Shown: positions 45,826-56,164, counted from the first letter of the stretch. The stretch is 64,000 bases of DNA from Aurantiacibacter sp. MUD11 (GCF_026967575.1 NZ_CP114054.1:2542001-2606000); one strand, 5' to 3'. The notes: generated by a model from the sequence alone, not told the origin. Translations and numbers: made by a program.

Positions 45826-46755
45826 ATGTCGGAACAACCCTTACTGAAGCTCGGAACGCGGCGTTCGCCGCTGGCGCTGGCGCAGGCTGAAGAGACCCGC
45901 GCGCGGCTGTGTGCGGCCCATGGCTGGGACAGCAATGCCGTGGAACTGGTGCCCGTGGTGGCGAGCGGCGACAAGGTGCAGGATCGCCCGCTGGCGGAGA
46001 TCGGCGGCAAGGCACTGTGGACCAAGGAACTGGACCAGTGGCTGGCCGATGGCAGCATCGATGCCGCCGTCCATTCGCTGAAGGACGTGGAGACGATCCG
46101 GCCCGACAGCCTGCACATCGTCGCCGTGCTGCCGCGTGCCGACAAGCGCGACCGGCTGATCGGCGCGGCCAGCCTGGCCGAATTGCCCGAAGGCGCGGTG
46201 ATCGGCACCAGTGCGCCGCGAAGGGCGGCACAGGCGCTGCACCAGCGGCCGGACTGCAAGGTCGTCACCTTTCGCGGCAATGTCGCGACGCGGCTCGGCA
46301 AGCTCGACGCGGGCGAGGCGGATGTCACTTTCCTCGCCGCCGCCGGCCTCTCGCGGCTGGGGCAGGACGATGTCGGCGTCGCCCTCGATCCTGCCGACTG
46401 GCTGCCCGCACCCGCGCAGGGCGCCATCGCCATCGAATGCCGCGCCGACGATGCGCGGGCGCGTGAATTGCTGGGCGTGCTCAACCACGCGCCTAGCCAC
46501 GCCGAGGTGATGGCCGAGCGCGCCCTGCTGCAGGCGCTGGGTGGCAATTGCCACTCGCCGGTGGCGGTGCTGTGCGACCATGCGGGCGAGACCCTCACCA
46601 TGCGCACCGCGATCTTCAGCCCCGATGGCAAGGACCGGGTGGAAGCCGAGGCGAGCTTTGCCGTCTCCGATACGGCGGCGCCGGCCCGGCTGGCGGCAGA
46701 CCTGCTCTCCCGCGCCACGCCAGCGATCGCCGCCGTTTTCGACGGTCCGCAATGA
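45826..46755 (+). CDS. hemC: Porphobilinogen deaminase (hydroxymethylbilane synthase)
   Basis: A 309-residue heme-pathway enzyme. LKLGTRRSPLALAQAEE, KDVETI with WTKELDQWLADGSIDAAVHS, and SAPRRAAQAL are typical; the dipyrromethane cofactor attaches to Cys in ALGGNCHSPVAV, the alphaproteobacterial form. The start ATG 45826 aligns with the family N-terminus; an ATG at 45805 would add seven residues. The last four bases overlap hemD (ATGA). Confidence 0.94.
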   Translation: MSEQPLLKLGTRRSPLALAQAEETRARLCAAHGWDSNAVELVPVVASGDKVQDRPLAEIGGKALWTKELDQWLADGSIDAAVHSLKDVETIRPDSLHIVAVLPRADKRDRLIGAASLAELPEGAVIGTSAPRRAAQALHQRPDCKVVTFRGNVATRLGKLDAGEADVTFLAAAGLSRLGQDDVGVALDPADWLPAPAQGAIAIECRADDARARELLGVLNHAPSHAEVMAERALLQALGGNCHSPVAVLCDHAGETLTMRTAIFSPDGKDRVEAEASFAVSDTAAPARLAADLLSRATPAIAAVFDGPQ

Positions 46756-47423
46756 TCTTCGTCATCCGCCCCGAACCCGGCCTGCAATCCACCTTGCAGG
46801 CGGCCCGCGAACGGGGCCTTCCGGCGGTCGGTCTGCCGCTGTTCGAGGTGATGCCGCGCAACTGGGACGCGCCCGATGCGGAGCAGTTCGACGCGCTGCT
46901 GCTGGGGAGCGCCAATGCCCTGCGCTATGGCGGCGACAAGCTGGCGCAGTACCAGTCGCTGCCCGTCCACGCCGTGGGCGAGGCGACCGCCGACGCCGCG
47001 CGCGAGGCTGGCTTCCAAGTCGCGCAGACGGGCGAGGGTGGGCTGCAAAAGGTGCTCGACACGGTGCAGCAGCCGACCCGCTTCCTCCGTCTTGCCGGAG
47101 TCGAGAAGGTGCCGCTGACGCCCCCCAAGGGCAGCACGATCACCACCCGCGAGGTCTACGAGGTGCGCGCCTTGCCGATTACCGGCAGCGCGCAGGTGGG
47201 TCTGCGGGCGGGCGATCCGCTGGTGCTGCTGCACAGCGCGGCCGCCGCGCAGCATTTCGCTGCCGAGGTCGACCGTCTCGGCCTCGACCGTGGCAAGATG
47301 CGGCTCGTCTGCATCGGCCCGCGCGTGGAAAAGGCGGCTGGACAGGGGTGGGCCGAGGTCAAATCCGCTCCACAACCCAGCGACGCGGAGCTGTTGGCCT
47401 TGGCTGCTGACATGTGTCATTAG
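46752..47423 (+). CDS. hemD: Uroporphyrinogen-III synthase
   Basis: A 223-residue two-lobed enzyme that closes hydroxymethylbilane with D-ring inversion. Sequence is poorly conserved in this family, but FVIRPEPGLQSTLQAARERG, LLLGSANALRYGG, VHAVGEATADAAREAGF and LVCIGPRVEKAA mark it, and its four-base overlap with hemC confirms the assignment. A mitofilin homologue follows 60 bases later. Confidence 0.9.
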   Translation: MIFVIRPEPGLQSTLQAARERGLPAVGLPLFEVMPRNWDAPDAEQFDALLLGSANALRYGGDKLAQYQSLPVHAVGEATADAAREAGFQVAQTGEGGLQKVLDTVQQPTRFLRLAGVEKVPLTPPKGSTITTREVYEVRALPITGSAQVGLRAGDPLVLLHSAAAAQHFAAEVDRLGLDRGKMRLVCIGPRVEKAAGQGWAEVKSAPQPSDAELLALAADMCH

Positions 47424-47483
47424 GAATTCTCATCCGATACGCGGGACCGCGTGAAGTCTCGCGACGGGTCGTCAAAGGAAGTC

Positions 47484-48446
47484 ATGAACCAGAGATACGA
47501 TTACCGGCCGGGAGGCAGTCCGCAGACCAAGGCGACGATGCGCCCTGTGCTGATCGCAACGGGCGTTGCCTTCCTCTTGGGTGCGTCAGCCGCTTACTAC
47601 TTCGCCAGCGGCGGCGATCTGGGACTTGGCAGCCTGTTCAATGTGCGCAGCGATGATGCTGCCGAGCAGGCGACGGAGCAGCCTGCGGCGCTCGCTTCCG
47701 AAAGCATCGCCACGCCAGTCCCCAGTCCCAGCGCGTCGGAAAGCGCCGCGTCCGAAGCGCTCGAAGTCGTGGAGCGCGCCGAGCAGGTCGTGGTCCAAGC
47801 CGGCGGTCTCGACAGCCGCGTTGCCGCGATGGAACAGCGCCTGACCCGGCTCGACATCCAGTCGCAGGCCGCCGCGGGCAATGCCGCGCGGGCAGAGGGT
47901 CTGCTGATTGCCTTCGCCGCCCGCCGCGCCATCGAACGCGGCGCGCCGCTCGGCTACCTGGCGGACCAGTTGCGGCTGCGCTTCGGGGAGTCACGCCCCA
48001 ACGCCGTGCAGACCGTGATCGACGCTTCGCAGGACCCGGTCACGCTGGACCGGCTGGTGGCACGGCTGGAAGGCCTCGCCCCGATGCTCAACAATGCGCC
48101 CGCCGATGAAGGCGTGTTCACGCGTATCGGTCGCGAACTGTCCGAACTCTTCATCGTCCGGCGCGAGGATACGCCGTCGCCGGTCGCCGAACGGCGGCTG
48201 GAGCGGGCGCGCCTGTTCCTGGAAAGCGGACGCATCGAGGCGGCGGTGTCGGAAATCCGCAACCTGCCCAACGCGGCGGAGGCGGAAGAATGGATTGCCG
48301 ATGCCGAGCGTTTCGCCGCCGCGCAGCGGGCGCTGGAAACGCTGGAAACGGCCGCCGTACTTGATCCGCGCGGCCTGCGCGATGCGGAGGGAGAGCCGGT
48401 GCAACAGGCCAGCCCGGCCGTGCGCGACAGCGAAGCGGTCGACTAG
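47484..48446 (+). CDS. Mitofilin/Mic60-like inner-membrane protein
   Basis: A 320-residue protein: short basic N-terminus, one transmembrane helix (MRPVLIATGVAFLLGASAAY), an Ala/Glu-rich region with a modest coiled coil (about 90-150), and a C-terminal mitofilin-signature region (RELSELFIVRRED, ERRLERARLFLESGRIEAAV, AERFAAAQRALETLETAAV). Alphaproteobacterial Mic60 homologues sit beside hemC/hemD and shape intracytoplasmic membranes. ATG 47484 has AAAGGAAG upstream; a GTG 33 bases earlier is the alternative. The coiled coil is shorter than in mitochondrial Mic60. Confidence 0.78.
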   Translation: MNQRYDYRPGGSPQTKATMRPVLIATGVAFLLGASAAYYFASGGDLGLGSLFNVRSDDAAEQATEQPAALASESIATPVPSPSASESAASEALEVVERAEQVVVQAGGLDSRVAAMEQRLTRLDIQSQAAAGNAARAEGLLIAFAARRAIERGAPLGYLADQLRLRFGESRPNAVQTVIDASQDPVTLDRLVARLEGLAPMLNNAPADEGVFTRIGRELSELFIVRREDTPSPVAERRLERARLFLESGRIEAAVSEIRNLPNAAEAEEWIADAERFAAAQRALETLETAAVLDPRGLRDAEGEPVQQASPAVRDSEAVD

Positions 48447-48454
48447 GCGGAAGC

Positions 48455-49669
48455 CTAGCCCTTCAGCAGTTCGGGCAGCTCGCCGCTCATCCCGCGGGCT
48501 TCGTCCATGAAGAAGCGCTTCAGCGCGGGCATGCGCTGCACGCCGCCCATGCCGAACCGGCGCACCGCGCTGGCCAGCTTGCCGGGAATTCCGAACAGGC
48601 GGGTGAGCGTATCGGTCGCGCCCATTACCATCAGCGAGTCGAGCGCGCGCCACTTCTCGTATCGGGCCAGCATCTGCGCATCGCCGGGTTCGAGGCCCAG
48701 CCGCATGCCCTCCACCAGCACTTCCACCAGCGCGCCGACATCGCGCAGGCCAAGGTTCAGGCCCTGGCCGGCAATCGGGTGCATGCCGTGGGCGGCGTCC
48801 CCGACCAGCGCCAGGCGGTGGTCGATGATCTTGGCGGTGTGCTGGAAACCCAGCGGGTAGCTCGATCGCCCGCCCTGCATTTCGATGGCGCCGAAAATGC
48901 CGTGCATGCGCTTTTCGACTTCGCGCTGGAAGGCGCGGTCGCTCAGTGCCAGCACGCCCGCGGCATCCTTCTCGTCCACCGTCCACACCAGGGCGGAACG
49001 GTGGCGACCCTGCTCGTCGTCGAGCAAGGGCAGCAGGGCGAAGGGGCCATCCGGGTAGAAGATTTCCCAGGCGACGCCGTCATGCGGCTTCTCGTGCGTC
49101 AGGCCCACGATGATGGCGCGGTGGCGATAGTCCCAGTGCGCCATGGTGAAACCGGCTTCCTCGCGCGTAGGCGAGCCGCGGCCTTCGGCGCCGACCAGCA
49201 GGCTGGCTTCCAGCACCGTGCCGTCGCCCAGCGTGGCGGAGACGCCATGTTCGCCGCGTTGCCGCTCGACCACGTTGGCCTTGGCGTGCCAGGCTATCAG
49301 CGGTTCGTCCTTCGCGGCTTCGAACAGCGCGAGGCGCAGCGTGCGGTTGGGGAACATGCGCCCCAGCGTGCCTTCGTGCGGCTCGGGCGTGAAATCGATG
49401 CGACCGGGCTTCATCCCGTCGGTGACGGCAATGGATTCGATCCGGCAGCCGTGCGGCTCTAGCGCGTCAGCCAGGCCGATGTTCTTGAACAGGTTCCAGC
49501 TGGCGGTGGAGATGGCCGAGGCACGTCCGTCAAAGCCTTCGGCGGTCAGCTCCGCCGGATCGGCGCGGTCGACGACGTGGCTGGAAATGCCCTTCTTCGC
49601 CGCGGCCAGTGCCAGCGTCATGCCAACCAGGCCGCCGCCAAGAATGAGGAGATCGCGCTTGTCCGCCAT
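48455..49669 (-). CDS. UbiH/UbiF/VisC family FAD-dependent hydroxylase
   Basis: A 404-residue flavoprotein monooxygenase of ubiquinone biosynthesis type. The FAD fold is LLILGGGLVGMTLALAAAKK; the second motif reads GAEGRGSPTREEAGF; and LALVGDAAHGMHPIAGQGLN with LNLGLRDVGALVEVL is the classic GD segment. Which ring position it hydroxylates (UbiH, UbiF or UbiL-like) cannot be fixed from sequence alone. ATG 49669 gives the family N-terminus. It is divergent from the DsbD-like gene (27 bases between starts). Confidence 0.9.
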   Translation of the reverse strand: MADKRDLLILGGGLVGMTLALAAAKKGISSHVVDRADPAELTAEGFDGRASAISTASWNLFKNIGLADALEPHGCRIESIAVTDGMKPGRIDFTPEPHEGTLGRMFPNRTLRLALFEAAKDEPLIAWHAKANVVERQRGEHGVSATLGDGTVLEASLLVGAEGRGSPTREEAGFTMAHWDYRHRAIIVGLTHEKPHDGVAWEIFYPDGPFALLPLLDDEQGRHRSALVWTVDEKDAAGVLALSDRAFQREVEKRMHGIFGAIEMQGGRSSYPLGFQHTAKIIDHRLALVGDAAHGMHPIAGQGLNLGLRDVGALVEVLVEGMRLGLEPGDAQMLARYEKWRALDSLMVMGATDTLTRLFGIPGKLASAVRRFGMGGVQRMPALKRFFMDEARGMSGELPELLKG

Positions 49670-49696
49670 ATGATCGGTCACTAGTTGTCCCGCGAT

Positions 49697-51715
49697 ATGC
49701 AGGCAAGCACCCTGTCCCTTTTCCGGTATGTCGCCACGCTTCTGGCGCTCTTCGGTGCCCTTCTGGTCGCACCGGTTGCGGCGCAGCAGCCGAACCGCAT
49801 CGCGGCGGACTTGGTGGCCGAACACGCGCCGCTTCCGGGCGAGACGCTGACGGTCGCCCTGCGTTTCCGTCCGGACGAGGGTTGGCACGGCTACTGGGCC
49901 AATCCCGGCGATGCGGGCGAAGGGATGGTGCTCGACTGGAACCTGCCCGCAGGCTGGCAGGCCGGAGAGCCGCAATACCCGGTGCCCGAGCGGCTGGAAC
50001 TGATCGGCCTGATCAATCACGTCTACAAGGATCCCTACGCGGTGCTGGTGCCCTTGGAGGTGCCCGCCGATACCGCCGTGGCGAACATCGCGCCGATCAC
50101 GGTCGAGGCGCAGTGGCTCGCCTGTTCGGACCGGCTCTGCGTTCCAGAACGCGCGACGCTGACGCTGCGTTTCCCGCAGGAAACAGCCGAACTGCGCAAC
50201 CAGTTTGACGCACACCGCGCTGCCATTCCGCCGCTGATCGACCAGCAGGCGCGACTGGCCGTGACTGACCAGCACCTGCGCCTCGCCGTGCCGCTGCCCG
50301 CTGCTGTCGGCTTGCCCGATCCGCATGTCTACATCGAGCAGAAGGACGTGATCGATTACGGTGCGGTGCAGGCCTTCTATCGCGATGGCGACCTGCTGGT
50401 GGCGGAAATCGCGCGCGGTGGCCTGCGTGCGGAGCCGGACATGCTGGCGGGCATTCTGGCTTTCGGCGACGAGGGTGAGGGCATCCGCTTCACCGCCGCG
50501 CCCGGAGAGGTGCCGACAGGGGGCGCACGCCTTGGCGGGCGCGCGGTCGATACGCCGCTCTACCTGCTGCTGGGCGGCGCCTTGCTTGGCGGCCTGCTGC
50601 TCAACCTGATGCCCTGCGTCTTCCCCATCCTCAGCCTGAAGGCGCTGACGCTGGCCCGTGCGGGCGGCGAGGAGCGGCAGGCGAAGGTGGAGGGGGTGGC
50701 CTACACCGCCGGCGTCGTGCTCGCCTGCCTTGCGCTGGGCGCCTTGCTACTGGTGTTGCGCGCGGGCGGCGCGCAGATCGGCTGGGCCTTCCAGCTGCAG
50801 GAGCCGCTGGTGGTTGCTGCATTGCTGGTGCTGGCCCTGCTGATCACCGCCAACTTTGCCGGCCTGTTCGAGATTCCCAGCCTGCCGATCCGCACCCGCG
50901 GAGAGGGCGGAGCCTTTGCCACCGGCCTGCTCGCCGCCGTGGTCGCGACGCCCTGCACCGGCCCGTTCATGGCCGCTGCGCTGGGGGCCGCGCTGCTGCT
51001 GCCTGCTGCACAGGCGCTGCTGCTGTTCGCTGCCCTCGGCTTCGGCCTCGCCTTGCCGTTCCTGCTGCTGGGCTTCGTGCCTGCCTTGCGCCGGATGCTG
51101 CCCAAGCCCGGCGCATGGATGGAGACCTTCCGCAAGGTGCTGGCCGTGCCCATGGGCCTGACCGCGCTGGCGCTGGCCTGGCTGGCATGGCGCCTTGGTG
51201 GCGCGCACTTCGCCTTCGGCGCGGCAGCGGTCGGCGTCCTGATCGTGGTGGTGCTGATCTCGTGGCGGCAGCGCAGGCTGGTGATGACGGGGATCGCCAC
51301 GCTTGCCGCGCTCTACTTCACCGTCAGCCTGCCGTTCCGCGTGGAAGAGCAGGTCGCCAGCGCGGAAAGCCTGCTCGATCCGGTGGCCTATTCGGAGACC
51401 GCTCTGGCCGAGGCGCGCGCTTCGGGGCAGCCGGTGTTCCTGTGGTTCACCGCCGATTGGTGTCTCACCTGCAAGGTCAACGAACAGGTCGCCATCGAAC
51501 GCGAGGCGACACGCGAAGCCTTCGAGGAAGCGGGCGTGGTGGCCATGCGCGGCGACTGGACCCAGCGCGATCCGGAAATCACGCGTTACCTGGAAGAATG
51601 GCAGGTCGCGGGCGTGCCGCTGTATGTCTGGTATCCGGCTGGCGGAGCGGGTGAACAGCTGCCGCAGGTGCTCACGCCCGACATGCTGGCCGAACTGGCC
51701 TCCGGCGCGGACTAG
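49697..51715 (+). CDS. DsbD/ScsB-like thiol-disulfide reductase
   Basis: A 672-residue inner-membrane protein: signal helix, periplasmic DsbD-alpha-like domain (WLACSDRLCVPERA, Cys pair), an eight-helix CcdA/DsbD core with redox Cys in NLMPCVFPILSLKAL and VATPCTGPFMAAALG, and a C-terminal thioredoxin domain (FTADWCLTCKVNEQ). It passes electrons from cytoplasmic thioredoxin to the periplasm for isomerases, cytochrome c or peroxide enzymes. The ATG at 49697 has a weak ribosome site; a TTG at 49685 is possible. Its stop shares CTAG with the convergent lipoprotein gene. Confidence 0.9.
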   Translation: MQASTLSLFRYVATLLALFGALLVAPVAAQQPNRIAADLVAEHAPLPGETLTVALRFRPDEGWHGYWANPGDAGEGMVLDWNLPAGWQAGEPQYPVPERLELIGLINHVYKDPYAVLVPLEVPADTAVANIAPITVEAQWLACSDRLCVPERATLTLRFPQETAELRNQFDAHRAAIPPLIDQQARLAVTDQHLRLAVPLPAAVGLPDPHVYIEQKDVIDYGAVQAFYRDGDLLVAEIARGGLRAEPDMLAGILAFGDEGEGIRFTAAPGEVPTGGARLGGRAVDTPLYLLLGGALLGGLLLNLMPCVFPILSLKALTLARAGGEERQAKVEGVAYTAGVVLACLALGALLLVLRAGGAQIGWAFQLQEPLVVAALLVLALLITANFAGLFEIPSLPIRTRGEGGAFATGLLAAVVATPCTGPFMAAALGAALLLPAAQALLLFAALGFGLALPFLLLGFVPALRRMLPKPGAWMETFRKVLAVPMGLTALALAWLAWRLGGAHFAFGAAAVGVLIVVVLISWRQRRLVMTGIATLAALYFTVSLPFRVEEQVASAESLLDPVAYSETALAEARASGQPVFLWFTADWCLTCKVNEQVAIEREATREAFEEAGVVAMRGDWTQRDPEITRYLEEWQVAGVPLYVWYPAGGAGEQLPQVLTPDMLAELASGAD

Positions 51716-52287
51716 TCTTCGGTTGTTTCTTCGGTTTCGGGGGTCGGTGCCTGTACCGGCTCCGGCATGCCGCCCGCGCGGCACCATTCGACGAATTCGC
51801 CCGGTATCCGGCTGCCGCCGATCTCCAGCGTGCCGCGTCCCGGCAGGGTGGCGATCAGGTCGCGCGTGCCCTCGAATACTTCCAGCTGCGGGTCTTCGGC
51901 GGGCAGCCGCGCTTCCCAGTGCCAGCCGCCTTCTCCCAGCGTCGCGTCGACGAGGAAACGGCTGCTCATGCCGTTGCCCAGCACCGGGAACAGCGCGCCT
52001 TGCCCCGGCAGGGCGGTGGCATGACGGATGATCACCATTTCGGGCGGATCGGCCTCCACCTCGCAGGCGAGGGTGAGGAAGGGCTCTTCCTCGACATAGC
52101 CGAAGGCGATGGCCTGGCCGTCCCCGGCCACGCTCCAGCGCGCGCCGCTGGTGTCGGGCGACGGCTCCGCCATGGTCTCGCGCGCGGCCTCGTCCAGCGC
52201 AACCCGCTGCACGCCTTCCTGCGGCACGGCCGGTTGGCGGTCGCAGGCGGCGAGCGAGAGCAGGAGGATGGCGGGCAGGTATCGCAT
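51712..52287 (-). CDS. Hypothetical lipoprotein
   Basis: A 191-residue exported protein with lipobox LSLAAC (Cys15). The mature part has alternating hydrophobic strands (ARWSVAGDGQAIAFGY, FLTLACEVEAD, RFLVDATLGEGGWHWEARLP) suggesting a beta-rich fold, and an acidic tail (TPETEETTED). Two mature Cys (ACEV, EWCRAG) may pair. No family recognised. Its stop overlaps the DsbD-like stop by four bases. It stands alone on its strand. Confidence 0.7.
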   Translation of the reverse strand: MRYLPAILLLSLAACDRQPAVPQEGVQRVALDEAARETMAEPSPDTSGARWSVAGDGQAIAFGYVEEEPFLTLACEVEADPPEMVIIRHATALPGQGALFPVLGNGMSSRFLVDATLGEGGWHWEARLPAEDPQLEVFEGTRDLIATLPGRGTLEIGGSRIPGEFVEWCRAGGMPEPVQAPTPETEETTED

Positions 52288-52392
52288 CGTCCGCAGCGAT
52301 GCGCGCGAGGAGCTTCGGAAATCAAGCGGTATCGGCGATTTGTCCCGAATTACCCTCTGCGGTGCTGCCCGATAGCTGGACTGCCGGGTGGA

Positions 52393-53904
52393 TCAGCGTG
52401 CCCGGATGAAGGCGCGAATATCCTCTGACAGTTTGTGTCGGTCCTCGTCGCGCACGTACATCATGTGGCCCGCATCGTAGTAGTGGAACTCCACCCGGTC
52501 CTGCGGGATGCCGGTACGATTGAGCGACAATTCGGCTCCGAAGAACGGCGTGGCGAAATCGTAGTAGCCCTGCGCCACGAAGGTGCGCAGGTCAGAGTTC
52601 TGCCGCATGGCCTGCCCGATGTAGGGCGCCACGTTGAGATAGGCGTTGCGACCGAATCCGCTGAGCGTCCAGTCCCACAGTCCACCGATACTGCCGATCG
52701 ACTGGTATTCACGGGTGGTCTCGAAGCCCAGGGTCTCGCGCGTCCAGGCATTGATCGCGGCGGTATAGCCCGCGTCGATGCCGTAGAAGCTGGGATCGTT
52801 ATCCGGTGTTTCGCCGGCATCGTCGAAGTCGGTACCGGTATAGCGCGCGTCCAGCCGACCGATGGTCAGCCCCTGGTCGCGCAGCAGCTCCTTGTAGAAG
52901 CGCTGGGACGTGACGCGCAGGTCCGCCTGTTCGAGGTAGCGCTCCGACAGTCCGGTCAGCCGCGAAAGCTCGGCACGGACGGCGGCGCGTTCCTCCGCCG
53001 GGAGGTCCGTGCCTTGCAGCAAGGCGGTGATGTAGGGGCCGATGGCGAACTGGCGGGCCTCCTCGGCGATGGCCTCAGCAGAGGGAGCCTGCACCCGGCC
53101 GTGGTACCAGGCGGCAGTGGCCATGTTGGGCAGGGTGACGACATAGGCCATTTCGTTGCCCGACGTCGGCTCGCGCGCGGCGAAGTCGAGGATGGTCGAA
53201 ATCAGGATCAGGCCGTTGAGCCCGACGTCGTTGTAGGTCGAGCCTTCCAGCTGGTTGACCACGGTCGCGGTGCGGGTGGTGCCGTAGCTCTCGCCGCCGA
53301 GGAACTTCGGGCTGTTCCAGCGCCCGTTTTCGTTGATCCAGCGCCGGATAACTTCCGCCACCGCCTCGGCATCCTGCGTCAGGCCGTAATACCGCGCCGG
53401 ATCGGTGTCTTCGAGCAGGTAGCTGAAGCCGGTGCCCGGCGGGTCGATGAAGACGAGGTCGGCGACATCGAGCAGGCTGTCGGGGTTGGGCAGCAGCGGG
53501 TAGGGCGGTCCGCCGTCGTCCTGCGCGTCGGACGGGATGGCGACCCGCACCGGGCCGAAAGCCCCCATCTGCAACCACACCGAACCCGAGCCGGGACCGC
53601 CGTTGAACAGGAAGAACACCGGACGCGAGGTGTCGCGCGGGGTGCGGACATAGGAAGTGGTGACCACCACCGCCTCGGGCGTGCCATCGTCGGCGGACAG
53701 CAGGTTCTCCTGCATCGTCACGCGATAGTCGATCCGCTGGCCGCCGAAGGTGCCCGTCATGTCCGCCGTCCGCACCTGCAACTCGGGCGCGGCGACCTCG
53801 TGGGTCTCGCCGTCGGCCGTGCGATCCTGGGCCAGCCCCGCGGGGGTGGCGAGCGCGCACAGCGCGGTGGCTGCCAGCAGGGCGAGCGGACGGGTCTTGG
53901 TCAT
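52393..53904 (-). CDS. S10 family serine carboxypeptidase-like enzyme
   Basis: A 503-residue secreted alpha/beta hydrolase (signal KTRPLALLAATALCALATPA). FFLFNGGPGSGSVWL is the oxyanion region, KFLGGESYGTTRTA holds the nucleophile Ser, YYDFATPFFGAE the Asp and YDAGHMMYVRD the His, all as in serine carboxypeptidases. Bacterial S10 members are periplasmic and act on peptides or esters. It begins behind a weak ribosome site and lies 73 bases after uvrB on the same strand. Confidence 0.9.
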   Translation of the reverse strand: MTKTRPLALLAATALCALATPAGLAQDRTADGETHEVAAPELQVRTADMTGTFGGQRIDYRVTMQENLLSADDGTPEAVVVTTSYVRTPRDTSRPVFFLFNGGPGSGSVWLQMGAFGPVRVAIPSDAQDDGGPPYPLLPNPDSLLDVADLVFIDPPGTGFSYLLEDTDPARYYGLTQDAEAVAEVIRRWINENGRWNSPKFLGGESYGTTRTATVVNQLEGSTYNDVGLNGLILISTILDFAAREPTSGNEMAYVVTLPNMATAAWYHGRVQAPSAEAIAEEARQFAIGPYITALLQGTDLPAEERAAVRAELSRLTGLSERYLEQADLRVTSQRFYKELLRDQGLTIGRLDARYTGTDFDDAGETPDNDPSFYGIDAGYTAAINAWTRETLGFETTREYQSIGSIGGLWDWTLSGFGRNAYLNVAPYIGQAMRQNSDLRTFVAQGYYDFATPFFGAELSLNRTGIPQDRVEFHYYDAGHMMYVRDEDRHKLSEDIRAFIRAR

Positions 53905-53977
53905 GAACTGGGTTTCCCTGAATGTTGCGCGGGCAACTAAGGGTGCCGCAAGGGCAGGGTCAAGCGCTGGCGCGGTG

Positions 53978-56164
53978 CTAGCGGCCCATCTTCCGCTGCG
54001 TCTTGCCGTAACGCAGCTTGCGGGTGCCCGGCTTGCCCTCGTTGCTGCGGCCGACGAGAGGGGCCTTCTTCTCGCCATCGCCCAGTCCGAGCTCGTCGTT
54101 TTCGAGGCGGCGGATCTCGTCGCGCAGGCGCCCGGCTTCCTCGAACTCCAGGTCAGCGGCGGCGGCGCGCATGCGCTTTTCCAGGTCCTCGATGTAGGAG
54201 CGCAGGTTGTGGCCGACGAGGTTGTTCACCTCGTCGTCGCCGGTGTCGACGGTGACGCCGTCCTGCGCGGCGGTGTGGGCGACGATATCGGCGATGGCGC
54301 GCTTGATCGTCTGCGGCGTGATGCCGTGTTCCTCGTTGTAGGCGCGCTGCTTCTCGCGGCGCCGCTCGGTCTCCGCCATGGCGCGTTCCATGGAACCGGT
54401 GATGCGATCGGCATAGAGGATGACGCGGCCATCGACGTTGCGCGCGGCGCGGCCGATGGTCTGGATCAGCGAGGTTTCCGACCGCAGGAAGCCTTCCTTG
54501 TCGGCATCGAGGATCGCCACCAGCCCGCATTCGGGAATGTCCAGGCCTTCGCGCAGCAGGTTGATGCCCACCAGCACGTCATAGACGCCCAGCCGCAGGT
54601 CGCGGATCAATTCGATACGTTCCAGCGTCTCCACGTCGGAGTGCATGTAGCGCACCTTCACGCCCTGCTCGTGCATGAACTCGGTCAGGTCCTCGGCCAT
54701 GCGCTTGGTGAGGGTGGTGACGAGCGTGCGATAGCCCTTGGCGGCCACGGCCTTGGCCTCGGCGATGCAATCCTGCACCTGGTCTTCCACCGGGCGCACG
54801 TCGACCGGCGGATCGATCAGGCCGGTAGGACGGATCACCTGCTCGGCGAACACGCCGCCGGTCTGCTCCATTTCCCACGGGCCGGGCGTGGCGGACACGG
54901 CGAAGGTCTGCGGGCGCATGGCGTCCCACTCGTTGAAGCGCAGCGGGCGGTTGTCGATGCATGACGGCAGGCGGAAACCGTATTCTGCCAGCGTCAGCTT
55001 GCGACGGTGGTCACCGCGCGCCATCGCGCCGATCTGCGGCACTGTCTGGTGGCTTTCGTCGACGAACAGCAGCGCGTTTTCCGGCAGGTATTCGAACAGC
55101 GTCGGCGGCGGCTCGCCGGGCAGGCGCCCGGTCAGGAACCGGCTGTAGTTCTCGATGCCGTTGCAGCTGCCGGTGGCGGCGATCATCTCGAGGTCGAAAT
55201 TGGTGCGCTGCTCCAGCCGCTGGGCTTCCAGCAGGCGGCCTTCCTCGTGCAGTTCCTTCAGCCGTTCCTGCAGCTCGAACTTGATGGCCTCGGTCGCCTG
55301 CTTCATCGTCGGGCCGGGGGTGACGTAGTGCGAATTCGCATAGACGCGCACCTTGTCGAGGTTCTGCCCCTTCTTGCCCGTCAGCGGGTCGAACTCGGCG
55401 ATTTCCTCGATCTCGTCGCCGAAGAAGCTGATGCGCCAGGCGGTGTCCTCCAGGTGGCTGGGGAACAGCTCCAGGTTGTCGCCGCGCACGCGGAAGCAGC
55501 CGCGCGCGAAGGCGGTGTCGTTGCGCTTGTATTGCAGGGCGACGAGCTTGCGGATCAGCTCGCGCTGGTCGACCGTGTCGCCTGCCTTGATGTCGAAGAC
55601 CATGGCCGAATAGGTCTCGACCGAGCCGATGCCGTAGAGGCACGAGACCGAGGCGACGATCAGCACGTCGTCGCGCTCCAGCAGGGCGCGGGTGGCCGAG
55701 TGGCGCATCCGGTCGATTGCCTCGTTCACCGAGCTTTCCTTCTCGATGTAGGTGTCGGACCGGGGCACATAGGCCTCGGGCTGGTAGTAGTCGTAGTAGC
55801 TAACGAAGTACTCGACCGCGTTTTCCGGGAAGAAGCTCTTAAACTCGCCATACAGCTGGGCTGCCAGGATCTTGTTCGGGGCGAGGACAAGGGCAGGGCG
55901 CTGCAACTGCTCCACCACCTTGGCCATGGTGAAGGTCTTGCCGCTGCCGGTCACGCCCAGCAGCACCTGCGTCTGCTCGCCCTGCTGCGCGCCTTCCACC
56001 AGTTCGGCGATGGCAGTCGGCTGGTCGCCGCTCGGCTCGTAATCGGAAACCAGCTTGAACGGCTTCTGGTCCTTCGCCTTTTCCGGCCGCGCGGGCTTGT
56101 GCGGGGTGAACTCGCCGGAGGTGTCCGGCTCTTCCAGTCCGCGGCGAATGACGAGCTCTGCCAT
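53978..56164 (-). CDS. uvrB: UvrABC system protein B
   Basis: A 728-residue nucleotide-excision repair helicase. Walker A is in [20 protein letters not shown]; the beta-hairpin region reads [35 protein letters not shown] is the DEAD-like motif [19 protein letters not shown] is motif VI; and the C-terminal UVR domain is [20 protein letters not shown]. The start ATG at 56164 gives the family N-terminus with a short extra tail; its ribosome binding site is weak. Likely DNA-damage inducible, though no LexA box was identified in the 101-base upstream gap. Confidence 0.96.
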   Translation of the reverse strand: MAELVIRRGLEEPDTSGEFTPHKPARPEKAKDQKPFKLVSDYEPSGDQPTAIAELVEGAQQGEQTQVLLGVTGSGKTFTMAKVVEQLQRPALVLAPNKILAAQLYGEFKSFFPENAVEYFVSYYDYYQPEAYVPRSDTYIEKESSVNEAIDRMRHSATRALLERDDVLIVASVSCLYGIGSVETYSAMVFDIKAGDTVDQRELIRKLVALQYKRNDTAFARGCFRVRGDNLELFPSHLEDTAWRISFFGDEIEEIAEFDPLTGKKGQNLDKVRVYANSHYVTPGPTMKQATEAIKFELQERLKELHEEGRLLEAQRLEQRTNFDLEMIAATGSCNGIENYSRFLTGRLPGEPPPTLFEYLPENALLFVDESHQTVPQIGAMARGDHRRKLTLAEYGFRLPSCIDNRPLRFNEWDAMRPQTFAVSATPGPWEMEQTGGVFAEQVIRPTGLIDPPVDVRPVEDQVQDCIAEAKAVAAKGYRTLVTTLTKRMAEDLTEFMHEQGVKVRYMHSDVETLERIELIRDLRLGVYDVLVGINLLREGLDIPECGLVAILDADKEGFLRSETSLIQTIGRAARNVDGRVILYADRITGSMERAMAETERRREKQRAYNEEHGITPQTIKRAIADIVAHTAAQDGVTVDTGDDEVNNLVGHNLRSYIEDLEKRMRAAAADLEFEEAGRLRDEIRRLENDELGLGDGEKKAPLVGRSNEGKPGTRKLRYGKTQRKMGR

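Noticed and set aside
45805..45834. Direct repeat ACCCATGTC near the hemC start
   Set aside because: Only two copies of nine bases between divergent starts; explained by two nearby ATGs, with no further support for an operator.
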